A stretch of 64,000 nt of DNA from Trematomus loennbergii (Eukaryota > Chordata > Actinopteri > Perciformes > Nototheniidae). Positions within the stretch are counted from its first letter, which is position 1; each line of letters starts with the position of its first letter. Shown here in pieces: positions 1 through 60,800 of this stretch. The notes below the pieces were generated by a model, which worked only from the letters and a program-made list of their open reading frames with translations, made no database searches and was not told where the DNA came from. The position numbers and the translations under genes were made by a program. Location of the stretch: contig JAAOOA010000060.1 in the NCBI GenBank assembly GCA_012861695.1, forward strand, positions 10,850,710 through 10,914,709. Direction: 5' to 3'.

Positions 1-1028
1 CAGAAGTTCTTCTCAGAATTATCCCCAGGCAATGTCATTTTTTTTCTCACTTCAATGGCCTTAACACCCAGTTGTATAACTGTGGTTTCACAACGAGCAT
101 TTTTCTCTCAGTTTTACTCTCAGTACATGTTTGAAGTGTTGTAAAGCTTATAGTTGTTCTCAAGATAAACGTACCTGAAGAGAGTGCGTTTTTCTAGTCG
201 AAGGTCCCGCGAGCACAACGTCAGACAGTCTTGGTCTAACACAAGTGGCTGATGGAGTGAGGCAGAGAATACGAGAGAAGTTATTATGCAAAATGTTCAG
301 GTATTTGCCCAACCCTAAAGTGCAATCAGTGACTGTTAAATAGAATAGCAAAAGATAAAACATGTGAGGATTACAGCTCTCTGAACCACTGACTGATTCG
401 AAGAAAATGTGGTACATTTCAATCCACTACATTTGACAGCGTTAGTCACCAGCGTCTTTACAGATGATTAGGTAATACAAAAAATGTACATTGACATATA
501 ATTATATGTTCAGATACCCAGCAGCAGTATGTACTTAGTACTTAAAATTAGCTCCACATTTAACAGCTCTGATAAACATGCTACCGAATCAATAATCATA
601 ATCCAGTCATTTAATATAAATGATTCTCAAATGGGTCATTACCCATAACAAGTACTACTACTTTTAATACATTTTGATGCCAATACTTTTGGTACTTTTA
701 CTTTATTAAGATTTCGAATGCAGGACTGTGACTTATAATAGTATAACTTGAGTATTTTTTTAATTCAGTATTGCTTCTTTAAGTTAAGTACTTCTTTCAC
801 ACCTGCATAACACATTGTCTTTGGACCTATTGTGTGTATACAAAATATAGATTATTGTTTCTTCAAGAAAAAGTATTGCCCTTTCAAGTTAAGACCAAAT
901 ATTTTGTATATGTATCTTTGAACTTTGTTTGGCATGACTCATTGTGTTATTTGATCATTTGTATAAAGAATCTTTGAAGCCCCCATGAGAGGTCTTTTGG
1001 TCAGCAGCATGTGCACGTTGTGTTGTAC
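1..1028. other. rgs12 intron, left edge of window
   Basis: No exon is recognisable. At about 640-800 there is a degenerate copy of a fish interspersed repeat rich in ACTTTTACTT/AAGTAC runs, related to those at 17.5 and 27.2 kb. The remainder is A/T-rich unique-looking DNA. Confidence 0.5.
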
Positions 1029-47384
<46,356 letters not shown>

Positions 47385-47472
47385 AGTTTAGTAGCTAAGG
47401 GTTAGTAAGGTAAACTCAGGGACGATGGGTAAACAAAAGAAAAGGCTGCACCATCTGGCGAAGTAGCCTTAG

Positions 47473-47493
47473 AGGAGGAGGAGGAGGAGGAGG
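47473..47493. repeat. (GAG)n trinucleotide run
   Basis: Seven GAG units, CTC on the rgs12 sense strand, about 90 bases upstream of the candidate ATG. Confidence 0.9.
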
Positions 47494-47539
47494 CCGGCAG
47501 GAGAGGGAGGTGTGTTTAGAGAGGGCAGCGGAGGGGGGT

Positions 47540-50500
47540 GGTGGTCAGAGGGGGGACTTCAAACATGATGAAGAAAATACATCTCAAAGCCCATTAACTA
47601 CACACAGACTATTGAAAAACATCAACACAATGTGGCACAGAGCAGCCCCACCCTACACTTCAAAGTGAAACAGTGGATTCAACTAAATAAACCTACTTCA
47701 GAAAGACATCTGCATTTCTGAGGTCTAACTTCAAAGTGTGTTTTTATTGTGTACCTGCATAGCTGTTTCATACCACAAAGACAGCAGATTAGAGCACACA
47801 CACAACCCTTGGTTCTTTTTTTTCCGTTTTCTTTTTTGTTGCAATTGTTAGTGGAGCTGCAATGATGAGTCAACTTATCAATTATCTTAACTAAGAATCG
47901 TCAATTACTTTTGGTAATTAGTATGTTGTTACATATAATTTCTCATACAGAAGCTGCATACAATATTGTTTCCAGCCTACGGAATACAAATATTTCTCTG
48001 TTTTAACTCATAAAATAAATATCTTTGGGTTTTTGAGTTTGGGATTTAAAAAAACTGGAATGGATATTAACCACTTTCTGATTTTGTACACAACACCATC
48101 AATTAATATAGAAAATAATCATAGGATTGGTCAATTTAAAACATTTGCTGCAACCTTTATTTAAAGTATTATAATTTAAGTCATTTTTTGGGACAAGATT
48201 TTCTTTCGTTATTTGTAACCCCTCCAGCTTTATGTGATTGTTCAGTTTTGTAATAAAGTACAAAGTGTTGCTTTTAGTGCAGCTCATATAGATGACATGA
48301 TAAAACCCGTTATAAGGTTCAGCCATAAAAAGCCATGTGCAGTTGCTTAAAACCTGTGCCATCGAGATTTCATGAACCATATGGCAGCTGTCTGCTAATC
48401 CTGTTAATACCTTTTAATCATGAACCACCTATCTTAATGGGTGCTGTAAAACAAGAGCAACATATGTTTTATACTGTGGTGTCTATAAAAGGGAATTAAA
48501 GGGCTGAGAAAAGGAAATTGTGAAAATGTGATAACGTGATCGTGTCAAGAGGTCAGTGAAGGTCTAAAACAGGCGTCAAATGAAATATGCTGCATAAATA
48601 TGAACCGTAAAATAATAATATGCTGGTAAATCATGTATTTTTTTCTTGACTTTTTGTTTCCTGCCTGGCTAATAACTAAGAGGAAGACAAGACACAGCGC
48701 AGCAGACCATTAGAGGTAATCTCCTAACAGGTTAATAAAGTTAGACACACAGTGGATCCTGTTTTCCATCAGTCTTGTTTGCAAAAGATGAATCTGCATA
48801 CACGTTCGATTGACCTGCCACAACTCTCACAAACATTACAAGTTCAACATCTTTAAATAATTTATTCATTTCTACAACAGACCATATGCAGTGATCAATA
48901 TCTTTAAAATATTAAAATAAACAGAAATACATAATCTTTTTTTTTTTTTTTTTACAGGCTTTTGTAAAAAAAAAAAGATGTAAAGGAGGCTTCAAGCTCA
49001 AGAAACTAGAGGGGGATGACACAATCTGCAGTCCTTTTACCACCTTTTAGAATCATTGTATGAATCAGTTGTGGCTAGTCAGTAGCCAAACTGTATATTT
49101 TAAAACGGGGGAACAAAGGAGGTCTTTTTTAAAAGCCAAGCACCAACATGCTGAACGCATGACATTATGGAGAATGGATGAACTTGGCAGAGAAAATGTA
49201 ACGGTGATTCTCAGCTTTTTAATCGGAACAAAAACTATTTTTTCCAATTTGCCGATTCTTGTGGAAGGAAAATAAAGCCTTTAAAAGGGAAGCATGTTAA
49301 ATCCGTTGAACATGACCTTTGTCCATGACCTCCACGCCCACCTCCCCAAAACCACAAAAGATTTCTGGGTAATCCTATTACCCCCTGCAGGGGTCCCCTG
49401 TCAGTCTTTTGCTCTTGAGAAGATACTAAAAGACAAGATGAAAAGAACATTCTGCTTTGGATAATTTCCTTTAAGTAGCGCAGGAAAACAGGTTTTCTAT
49501 TATCGTCGGTTTTCTTCCCCCACACAAACAGACTTGAACTGAAACAGGAATCATTATGCTCGTCTAATCTACTTCAGGGAGGCCTCACAATGGAATTTTA
49601 ACGACAGCTGCAGAGTCATTTATTGTGTGGATATATTATATTAAAGAGGCCCTACTATGCTCATTTTCAGGTTTATATATTGTATTTGTGACATGTTTGA
49701 ATGTTGGTGGAGCAACTCTTTTCACCCTCTGTCTGAAACCAGAGCCCAGTCTGCTCTGATTGGGAGGATGATGACCAAAAGGAAGTCAGTCACCTTGCTT
49801 GAAAGTGGCAACATATTTAGCAAACAAATCATTCTTATGTGCTGTTGCATATCAAGAAAGCACCTAACAAACATGAGTTAGTCCAAGAGTAAGTGCTTGG
49901 TGTATTTAATATTCTGCACAACGATGAGTGAAATATTTAAAATTCAACACAAAAACAGAAAAGCTCCCGCCGTCACCGTGGCATCGCTAGGCTACACTTT
50001 CTCGTCTGTTGATTTGTCAAAGCTGCGGTTGATCGCTAAGGTTACAAGGCTCCCTTTGGATTGCGTCACATCTCTTCCACTCATGGCAACCATACCCTCT
50101 GCGGGAATACAGTATTAAGGACTATGCAAGAAAATTAGCATTAACGCTAAGCATGCTTTCAAGCTTTCAGTGTACAGGACATACATATATTCAGTCTTTA
50201 TCTAAGGCAAGTGTATGTACAGAGTAACGCTCCCCAGGCAACTCGAGGTCAAGTCTTCAATAAAATACTTTCTGCCGAGTGATTTTCTCATCATGAATAT
50301 GTGTTAAGACAGAAAAACATTCACATTATCTTACCGTCTATTTTAAACATCTCTCTCTTAACACAGATCTTACTTCATCATGCACCATGGCTTTCATACT
50401 ACTTTACAATATATATTTTTTTTACAAGATACAAATGTAAATCCATTTAAAGACTGCAAATCACTTCCAGTCTTAGTACAACATTAAAAGTCACATCTTA

Positions 50501-51628
50501 CATCCTGAGAATTAAAAGAGTACAGGAAATGGACAGGTGGAATCATTCAGGTGCATGGGGAGCACACAAGACTTGAAAAATAAAGAATGAAAAAAACACG
50601 GACTTTAGCAATATGATAAAAGTCATAGGAGGAAATACTTTCCCCGCATGCTACTGGTTGAAACAATTAGACATCACTGCAATTTTGGTATTTTTTGCTT
50701 GGTATTTCCCACCCTCTTTAGTGTTGTGAAAGGGATACAAATATGTAGAATTTGGAAAACTCAAAGAGTGAGAGGTTTTTACCTGTAGTTCTTTATAACA
50801 TCCAGAATGCCTGCACAGATACAGAAATGTCCTTTGACAAAATAACATCCATTTTCTCGTCACTGGAGAAAGAAAAAAAATGATATGGCTATTAGTGATC
50901 ATTCTTACACATAAAATATGTACTATTCAACTCGGGTGTGTCAGAGAATGACCCAGAGTAACATAAATATAAAAAAGGTCTTTAGAGATTATAATTATCA
51001 ACAACATTATGCAGGCATTTGTGTCAGCCCATTGTCCTAACCCGACCTTAAGCACGGTTTACTAAACGCACTGAAAATAGATGCATTGAAACTTTAAATA
51101 TAGTAAATACTTTGCATTTTCTAATTTTCTTTTTCTTCTATTTGACTTTACTGACATCACAATACTCAAGCAAGTCCTCACAGGAAATAAACTAATCCAA
51201 TCTCTGTGTTTGATTAATGTTATTTTTTTTAATCAAGGTGCTGGGGGGAGTGGTGTTCAAGGTGCCGTCGTTCGGAGGAATGGTCTGTGGGTGGGGGGGG
51301 TGTGGTCGTAGGTGGAACCACAGTTTGAAGGATTTGCAGCCGGTGTCCTTCATCTAGGTGAACGGTTTAGACATTTTGTCCACAACGTTGAGCTATTTTT
51401 TTTTTTCTTTCTGCTTGCTCTACTGAATTCATCATCAGTAGTTCTCAGGAGGGAAGGGGCTACAGCAGACCTTTCTAATGAAACATTCCCCTCCAGCTCA
51501 AATGGGGAGGAGTAAATGGAGATCTCATTTCTCGCCCTACCACATTTCCCACTCTAATCCACTTTTCTCCCCGTGCTCCGTTGCCCCCCGCCTCTCTCCG
51601 TCTGCCTCCATGTTCTCCCCCCCCCCCC
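47540..51628. other. htt 3' UTR and htt-rgs12 intergenic DNA
   Basis: No coding exon is supported on either strand. AATAAA signals on the minus strand occur at 49619-49624 and 48861-48866; either could end the htt transcript, but I cannot choose. A long T run lies at 48939-48955. A truncated family A repeat lies at 49641-49765. Confidence 0.5.
49641..49765 (+). repeat. interspersed repeat, family A copy 3, truncated
   Basis: Has ACTATGCTCATTTTCAGGTT and CTCTTTTCACCCTCTGTCTG followed by CTGCTCTGATTGG, then breaks off. Confidence 0.7.
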
Positions 51629-51840
51629 TCAGAGGGACGTGTCCTGGTGGATGGACTGCAGGCAGCCCAGCAGCTGGTGGTAGGGCTCCCCGGCGAGGCC
51701 ACGGTCTCGAACACGGACTGGAAGGCCCTGCGGTCGAGTCCTCGTCGATCTGGTGCCGGTAGAAGTCCATGGCCACCAGGCAGAACAGGTTGACGTCCAC
51801 CACCTCGCTGGAGCCCATACGGCTGATCACATGTGGCAGT
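51629..51840 (-). CDS. htt: htt terminal coding exon with stop codon (two bases missing)
   Basis: Reads [20 protein letters not shown] then [15 protein letters not shown] break near 51738 moves on to [18 protein letters not shown], and a second near 51684 to [16 protein letters not shown] and TGA at 51629-51631. The human tail has the same layout and ends LLTCLRNVHKVTTC. A run of about 12 G follows the stop on the sense strand. Confidence 0.95.
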
Positions 51841-54800
51841 CTGGTAGAGAGGGGGGGGGCTAAGGACAACAGACTGTACATGATGGATGCTCATAGTCAT
51901 TAAATAATAAAACCAGAATTACTGCGTCACTGTTGTAGTCCTTCGCCAGCTTGTCAAGTTGCAGTTTACATCACAATCAGTTTAAAGTTAATCACAGCGA
52001 TCTACCCTTACATCTGACTGTATCACTGTAGTGCGATAAAGACTATGTATTTTTAAAGGGAATTCTTTATTTTTTTGCATTTGTTATGTACCTGCCGAGG
52101 GAGTGCAGATGGTAATGAGCAAATGGCTAAATCTCACAAAGATAATCTCTTCTCTTTTGTGATTCATGTAATATGCATGGTCCTTGTTTAATAAAAGACA
52201 TACAAATAATGTATTTATCTCATTAGACCTTTGAGTGGAATTGAATAAGCATGAATTCTTGAGTAATGGCCACAAACTTCTTCTCTTTTTTTTTAGGTCC
52301 CAGTCACCTTGAGTCTGATCATCAAAATCAAATGAGTTAATGTGCGAGTATGAGTAGACATTTGTGCCAAATGCCCTTAATGGCATACATGAGGTATTGC
52401 AGTCACAAGAATGCGACTGACAACACTCAAAAATGTTGCTCAAATTGAGTCGAGTGCGACGACATTTGAGATAAATTTGGTGAAATGTTGAACTTGTGTA
52501 GAGCAGCGAAATTCCAGCTCCAATGCAATTGAATGCCCTAGTGCTTGATAATAGCCCACCTGTGAAACTATCTCATCTAGCACGGTTGTTTTGCGCACAG
52601 AAGGCATTAGAGAATTTGCTACGGTGCTGTGAGATGGTCTAGGTGCGTACTGTTCAAACAGCAGAAACTACTACAGCTGTCAAGACATTCTGTGTGGAAC
52701 TGGAACAGGTAAAGCTAGCACATCGCTGACTAAAACTATGCACTTGGGGAGCCTAGTGAAAGTGTGTGTAAGTATAGTTCCTTGTGACTGTTGCATAGTG
52801 CTTTTGCTTGAAATGCCCGTCCATGGGAGATACAACAAAGCAAAGTACTGTCCTGCTCATGTGACTCGTGTCATGTAAGGATACAGGGCAGAGATCCACT
52901 GGGAGGTGGAGGCGAGACGAAGAAACAGGAGAGGCTCCACATCGCCATGGCCACCGGCGTCCTCTGGGTGAAGTTAGACAGGGACAGCAGCACCCAGTCT
53001 CTCACCATAGAGGACTGTCCTGTGGCGTGGAGGGTCTGGAACACCTGGGAGGGGGGGAGCAGAGGGAGAGGGCGGACAAGAAGAGGAATTAGACAAATAG
53101 ATGGCTTTAAATTATTTTTTGAAAGATTACATTAGTCAAAATATTACAAAAACAAGTATTACAAAAGCAGCTTTTAACTATGGTTAGTAAATGATGTGGC
53201 AATAAAAAAGGAAATCACCCACTAAAAATGGTTTTCAAATCAGTAGGGTTGGGAACCGAAACTCATACCCATACAAAATACACAATTTTGGTTCTGCTTA
53301 ACGGTTCCTAAACGCGGTAGACCCTGTATTCCACCGGGTCCGTCTGCGCCGCTGTGACCCGGTGGAATACAGGTTAAGGGCGGACTGCCATCTGTGTGTT
53401 CTGGAGAATCACAGAACGGCCGGCACCGCCCTTAATGTTTTTAAACGGCATCATGTAAGTTGTGCTGACAGTCGACAGAGGTCTACAGTTGCCCCGCAGC
53501 GAGGCTCCCCCGCCCTCCCGGTAGACAGTTCACAAGCTCAGTCACTTCATAACACCAAAGATGATCGCGGTAAACCCTCTAAAGTGAGGCTCCACTACAC
53601 TAAAAAAGAAAAAGACAAGGCACAGTGTAATGCCTGTTAATAGCTTGCCACAGGCATAGCTCAGTTAAAATAAAGCACAGCTATTGTGCAATACATTTGT
53701 ATTGCATTTATATTTTTTATTTGTAAAAATGTCAGTTAAAGCATAAAAAAAATAAAGATATTTTTGTTATCTAAACGTTTTACCTCTTCTTTTACAATTT
53801 GGAATCGAAACGGGGAATCGATAAGAACCGGAATCGATAAGCAGAACCGGAATCGATACATTTCAGACGATACCCATCCCTACAAATCAGTGTTCTATAT
53901 CATACAAGGCTGAATGCTGCCTTCTTAATCCAAATACTGACTGCAGTGTATTCATTCTTGGTTTTATATCTCAAGACAAAACTGGAACCCACCGTGTTAG
54001 CTTTAGCTTGATGTTGCCTTGACAACATATTGTCTGATTGCACAACAAAAGAGCTAGCTGCAGTCAAAACAGGGTAACTAAGTAACAACTTTATTGAGAC
54101 TGGACTTCATTGAAATTCTCTGCAAGTCTCCTTGAAGAGGAATTTGATTTAACAAAGGAGTTTCCAGTTGGCCTTGTGAGCCTCATGTTCTGTGTAGAGT
54201 GACTGTTCCGCTGCTGACCTTGTAGACGACAGTGGCCATGAATTGTGGGTAAGGTTGCTGATTGGACAGGAACTCTCCGATGACCTTGTTCATGACGTCC
54301 TGTGGGGGGAAGAAATCGTCCAGAAACTGGGGAAGGATCCTGGCCACGACCCGAGCCTCGCTGGGTAAACCTTTCCGGATCCTGCAAACGGGAAACCCCA
54401 GGGAGAAAATTATGTGATAATCAAAACGAGAGTAGCTGCCAGCATCATATTTAGACGCCACAAACCCATTGAGGTCAAAGATGAACGGAGAAGGATGCAC
54501 ATTTAAATGGATAGTTTGGATAGTGGACAGATTGTAAAAGGTACTTATCCGTACCACCAAAGTCACCCAACAGCACAAAATACCCAACCAATCGAGGCAA
54601 TGCAGATCAGAAACACACATTTTGTCCCTGGTAAAATTGGACTCGGTCATCCTGGATGTTCTAAAGACATGGGCTTGAAGAGAGCATAGAAAGCAGCTTC
54701 CATTTCCCCGTCAGAATGTCTGACAGCAAGGTGAAGTGGTGACAATATCCTTAACATACACTTAAACTAATATTACTTTTTTTGGTGGCTAATATAAACA

Positions 54801-57800
54801 TTAGTATTTCTGTCTGTTTCTCCAAATGTAGGGCTTGTTGACCTAAATCTACTGTAAGTAATAAACTGACTATCAATAAGTACCTCATGAGTTATTTCCC
54901 ATATTGTAATTGTACTTTTTTGTAATATTTCTTGTAAACATTTATTTTTATTTATTACATTTGACAATAGTTTTTTTTCAAATAGTTCTACATTTGCTCC
55001 TTTTTTTACAACTCAATGCCTCTTACTGTGTTTATGTATCCACCATTAATCACTTAAGCAAATTCCATGTATGTGTAATAACCTTCCTTGTATGGCAATA
55101 AACCTAATTTTTTTATGAATAAAACTGAGCATTTCTTGTATAATGGAGGGTGTGTGAGTGTGTGTGTACCTGTCAAAGAGCACAAGACCCTCTCCATGGC
55201 AACAATGATGGACTCGCTGTCCGGGGCCTGAGGGTCAGAGTGGGCGGGGCGAATGGCAGGGCTGGCTTTCTCCTTGCCTGAGGAGAAACCACATGACCCG
55301 CCGTGACGCCCATCGCCTCTGCTGAGGCACAGTCAACCTGACCTCTAACCCCTGTCACGTCTGAACCCGACGCAAGCACCGCTGAGAGGGCGAGAGGGGG
55401 AGGAGGGGGGGCCGGTTGGACCAGTGGGGGACAGGTTAGAGCGGGACACTGATATCACAAGATTCAGATCAGAATTTAGACGAAATTGATGAAATTCTGG
55501 GAGCTACCTTCAGTAAATCCCTTTTAGGGCCTGTGTCCACATAGTGCCTTTTTTTCTTTCTGTGAGCCCCCTCCCAGCGTTTCATCCAAAAGTTGACAAC
55601 GATATCTCGACAATGTACCGACGCTGACGCTTGATAAACTAGCAGCGCCCCCTTTGTTTTTATGATCCGTTTGGGCTACTTCATATATATGTGTGGCATT
55701 GTTTTTCACCATTAAACCAACAAGATGCTGCTTGCTCTCACATGAATGAGTTTTACCACTCAATCTGACAGCTGTAGAGCCAGGAGGACCATCTGCGTAC
55801 GCGTTAAAAAGGAACAACAGTTTATTCACAGCAACATCCAGTGTCCTCCCAATTGATCTGCTACAACAAAATGAGCCTCTCAATCCTTGTTATGATCAAA
55901 ACGAGCTTTTCCTCCAATTCTTACATCTCTGAATTAATAGCGCTTGGAGCAGCCACACAAAAACATCGGAGTGCTAAAAAAAAAAAGTTGCTGGGTGCCG
56001 CGCTCTTACGCCGCAATTGACCTTAGGAACAATTGAAAAAAGACGCTGGCAATTTTAAAAAGGCAGTATGTGGACACAGGCGCTTAAGAAGGTTTTCTGT
56101 GAGAGGCTGGTGCTTAAAGTATTAGGAGAGATGTTGTATGCCATGTTTCCTGGGTACATTACATACTAGATTATCCTCTCTTCTGACCCGATTGTGCTTC
56201 AGCTTTCTTTGCTGTTGTGCACATTAAGAGAGGTATACCTAAAGTATAAATCACTTCACATTTTCAAGAGTCGGGGTTTACATACTGTAAAGGATTTGCT
56301 GGCTGGCCCTGGGCAACAAAGAAGGGTGGCTAACAATACTGTATGCTAAGAGCTGCTGGAGTTAGTAAGGGACGACGTAGGGGTTAGAGGTATGGTATAT
56401 CAGAGGCATATACAGAACACTTATCACATGCAGGAAGCAAGCAGCGTCACACAGGCATCAATAAAAGGTTATTGGAGCTTTAAAAAAAGAAAAAGGTCTG
56501 TTAAGCAGTAAACAGAGGTTTAATTTATTTAAATCACTACTATTGGTAGAGGGCACATATGTAAACTATTGTAATGATATATGTACTGTGAGCTTAATGC
56601 ATGGGGGCATGCACAATCAGACATAAGCTGGTGAGTTAGTATTTCAGTAGAATAAGAGGCAGCAATATTGCCCAAGTTCTGCTTCATAAAATGTCCCAAT
56701 TTCTTTTAGTGTCACCCTCAGCTATGAAAGAAGCTCCTCCAGTGAGGGACACAGTAATGGGACACACCAGCAGAAGCCAAGGTGGAATTGGTGTAGATTA
56801 AGGGCTGCTACTATGACTTATTTTATTATCAATTCATCTCCAGATGATTTTCTAGATTTCTAAATATATAAAATGTCAAAAAATTGTGAAACATGTCAAT
56901 TGTAGTTTCTGTACGTCCAAGGTGATGTCTTTAAATGTCTTAATTGTCAGTCCAAAACCCAAAGTTAAGCAGGAAATCTCTTCATTTGGGAAACTCAAAA
57001 CTGAATTTTCTAAATTGTTTTATGAAAATTACGCTACACATCTTAAACTGCACTGTAACTTTTATTATCTTTGCTTTTGCTTTTAAATGAGTGTTTTTAA
57101 ATGTCATTTTATATCATTGCTTTTAAATGAGTGTTTCTAGATATCATTTTATAATATGTTTCTTAATGCTCTTAATGTCTTTCATTTTTGTAAAGCACTT
57201 TGAATTGCCTTGTGTTGAAAGGTGCTATATAAATAAACTTGCACTACATTTTACTACTAAATAGAGTGTTTTTATATTTGAATACGATTTTGGTTGGATT
57301 TCCGAAATAAGGTCTGGGGTTAACCCAAGCTTATGAGATTTTCAAGTCTTGTTCGAAGGCATTAGAAAAGGTCTGTAATCACCCTACTGGTGAATGTAGA
57401 AGCTTCTATATGTCAAAAACGGCAGTTCCAACCAAGTGACTAAATGAGACTACTAAACGTTATCGCGCTGAACATTAGCCACCTTGAGCTTAGATGTGGC
57501 GATGTGCAGTTTGTGATGCAGTTCATTTATAGCCTTATGTTATACTTATATACTGGCAACTGCATTTATGCTTCCTTAATCATAAAAGTGTGTTAATACA
57601 TGAAGATTATCCTGCTGAACAAAACGTGCAAGTATCGTAAACAATATTTTGACATCCAACTGAAAGTAGCCCTTGCTATGCTAACTTCCGATTTTGTGGC
57701 AAAAACAGTCATCAATATTAGAAAGGGAGGGGTCTAGGGTAAGTCACAGGAAATAAATGGGACACATCCTTACTAAAGCTTAATCAGTACTGACATTAGC

Positions 57801-60800
57801 TTACTGACATTAGCTTAAGCTTAGCATTAGTTTACAGAGCTTTACTGTAAGTGTATGTACTAATTACAATGCTAGGTTAAGTGTTGATGAACGTATTAAG
57901 AGTGCCCGTGCAGGTGGGTAGACCAGCTAGCTCAATCCAATAGTGAATTTTCAGTGAATTGAGAAAGTCAGTTATAGCAGTAATGAAAACACCAGTCCTC
58001 ATTACAGTACATGCTGCCGATGAAGCCAGAATGCTACGTTACGTTTGTGGACAGTCAGTCTTTGGAGAGCTTTTCTTACCGGTGTACATGCAGGTGAGCA
58101 TGAGGCCCAGGGCAGCCATGGCTCTGTGTGGCGACGGCATGTTGACTCGATCCACGCTAAGTTTGACCAGCGCTTCTCCGTCCACGCGGGACAGCTGCTC
58201 CGACAGCAGCAGGCGCTCCAGGCCCCGCAGCACACAGTGGTAGATGACGGAGGGGTGGAGTCCTCGCTGGCCGACACCATCACACCACACACCTGGAAGC
58301 CAGAGCAGGAAATAAATCCTTGGTAGTATTTTGAAATGCATCTTGTATATATTCTGTTTTAGTGGTTGTGTTTGCTGTGAGAGAGATAAATGGACTTCAT
58401 CTATATTTATATAGCGCCTTTCCATTTTCTTTGTACCCTTTTCTCCTTCATCCTAGTGAGCCGCGAATCATTTAATGTATTTTTGTTTGTTTGTTTCCCT
58501 TAGGGTTAGACAGCACTTTTGGAAAAATCAATGATTCGGTTTGTTGTTTTGTCCTTGGTTCCCCCCCCCCCCCGAGTTAAATGGATTCAATTCAAACACA
58601 ATATATAGCTACAAACCAATGGTGCCATAAATTGTTTTCCTCCAATTGCAAATCACGGGCCGGGCTTTGTTTTGGGAACCTGGAGAAATTCCTATCTTTG
58701 ATGTAGTGCTTCTATTAACCTAGATTAGGGCATTACTACAATGCCAAAGATATACAACAGCAAATCAACTCAAAGTATTTTATTCATTTAAAGATTTTAT
58801 TTGTGTCCCTTTCTTTAATGATGACAACTAGTGAAGTTTACGTGACTTCAAACATATACAGACAGAATGTTTACCTGTATAATGCCAGCCATAAACTCAG
58901 CCCCTACGTCCAGAGGGTAGTTCTCCATCATGTAGAAGGCCACGGCGCACATCACCAACACATGCTGCTGGTTGTGCAGGTTCACACAGCTACAGCACAC
59001 ACAGAGAGGATACAGACAAACAAAGATGGTGGAACAAAATTAAGATTGAAATAAAACAGAAAGACCAGTAGAGTGTTGGTTTGAAATGTATAGGGCAGCA
59101 CCCAGTGGCTAAATGTTGCACTCCATTCTTGCATTGTTATTTGGATTCGATTTTTTGTATTGGTCCCGAATTTGGAAATTGTCTTGTGAGCAGCATGTGG
59201 AAAAGGATTTAAAGATGAATTTAGAATATAAATAAAAAGTAAAATATGGATATCAAGAGTAGAAAGAGATTTATATATATATATATACAAATAAATTAGG
59301 GTTATAAAAAAGTGACGAACAGAGTTAAGTCCTGTTAAACTATGAAGCTGTGAGTTCTCTGCTAGCAACAGGTGAGGCGATGTATAAGGTTGTAGCTGTT
59401 GACAGGAATGATTTCCTGTCACATTGTGAATGAGAGCGGTACTCACTGAGCGATGGCCCGCAGGTTGGACAGCAGGTACTCGGAGATGGTGGGAATGAGC
59501 TGTTTGGCCGTGTCGTCCAGCAGGTCACACTCCAACACGTACAGCACCCCGTGCAGAGCCCCCATGCGGCTGGGCAGGTGGGTGCTGCGCAGGGTGGTCT
59601 CCAACAGGCGGCACACGGGCTCCGCTATTGCTTTGTCCTACAGATGTACATTTTAGAGTGTTCAGACACTGTGTAATGTAGGATTATTGACAAACTCCCG
59701 CATCTTATCACATCCTTCCGACCACACTAAGCTGTACTCACCATTCCCAGGACGGCGGCAGCCTTGCAGATGGCAGGCACCAGGTATTGGTTGAGGATCT
59801 CGTCCTCTGGGGGGTGGAGCTTCTGCAGTTCCATCAGGGTGGAGAACATCATGTCGAACTGGTTCCTCTCTGTGAACAGGTCCGACACCGCCAGCAGCTA
59901 CAGAGAACAACAGGAGGAAGACAGTGAGAGGGTGAGAGCAGTGTTACGGGTTAAATTTCACTCTGTTATTACCCATAGTTTTATTGAAAAGGCCTGTGTA
60001 AAAGCATTTCATTTTCATTCATTAATTCAATAATATACAGGAAAAACCAATTGATCATGCATTTATAAGGGCATGGAGGGAAAGATGTCCACACAAATGA
60101 AAAAGTTCTGATGGCTGAACCCTAGATGTTCTGATGCCACATTGGTGAACGAATGAGCTAAATTAGCACAACTACAACACAAGTTTTAAAGTCGGGAACA
60201 TAAGAACAGGAGAGTGATCAGAAGTGGGCAAGATACTATAAATAGTGGATTTCATTTCCCATTCCTGAAAGCACTTTGTAAGGAAGGAGAGATTAACAGA
60301 GAGGAGAAGAGTATACGCTCTTTGGATTATTTCAAGGTTTCGTCAGCTGAACATACACATGACCATTTATCGTTTAGTCCCCTCAAACATTTCTTATTTT
60401 CTCAGAAAAGACAAGGTTATGGAATTCTATTGTCTTGTTTCTGGGGTGAGGAAATAGCAAACTAGAGTATTTTTCTAATGCCATGTTAAGAATAACTTTA
60501 AAACTGTAAACAGATATAGGAAAACTCTCTTGACTAGTATTAACTGATGTCTGGTTGAAGTGAGAATGGTGCATGGTAGCTCACCGATCGGACCACCTCA
60601 CTGATGAGGATGGTCGGGGTCCTCCTGTTGCTCGGGGAGCCGGGGATCAGCCACTGACTGTAGAGCTCCAGGAGGAACTGGGAACATGAATGAATGTCCA
60701 CTCCTGCACGGTGCTTCCTGAAAGCAGTAAATACAGCGGTAAGTCATGTTAGCTATTCCCGTTTCAGTGCATGTGTGTGGTGAACATCTTGTTTGACAGA

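Noticed and set aside
59662..59910. 82-codon minus-strand frame with [19 protein letters not shown]
   Set aside because: A wrong-frame reading of the clean htt exon [11 protein letters not shown].
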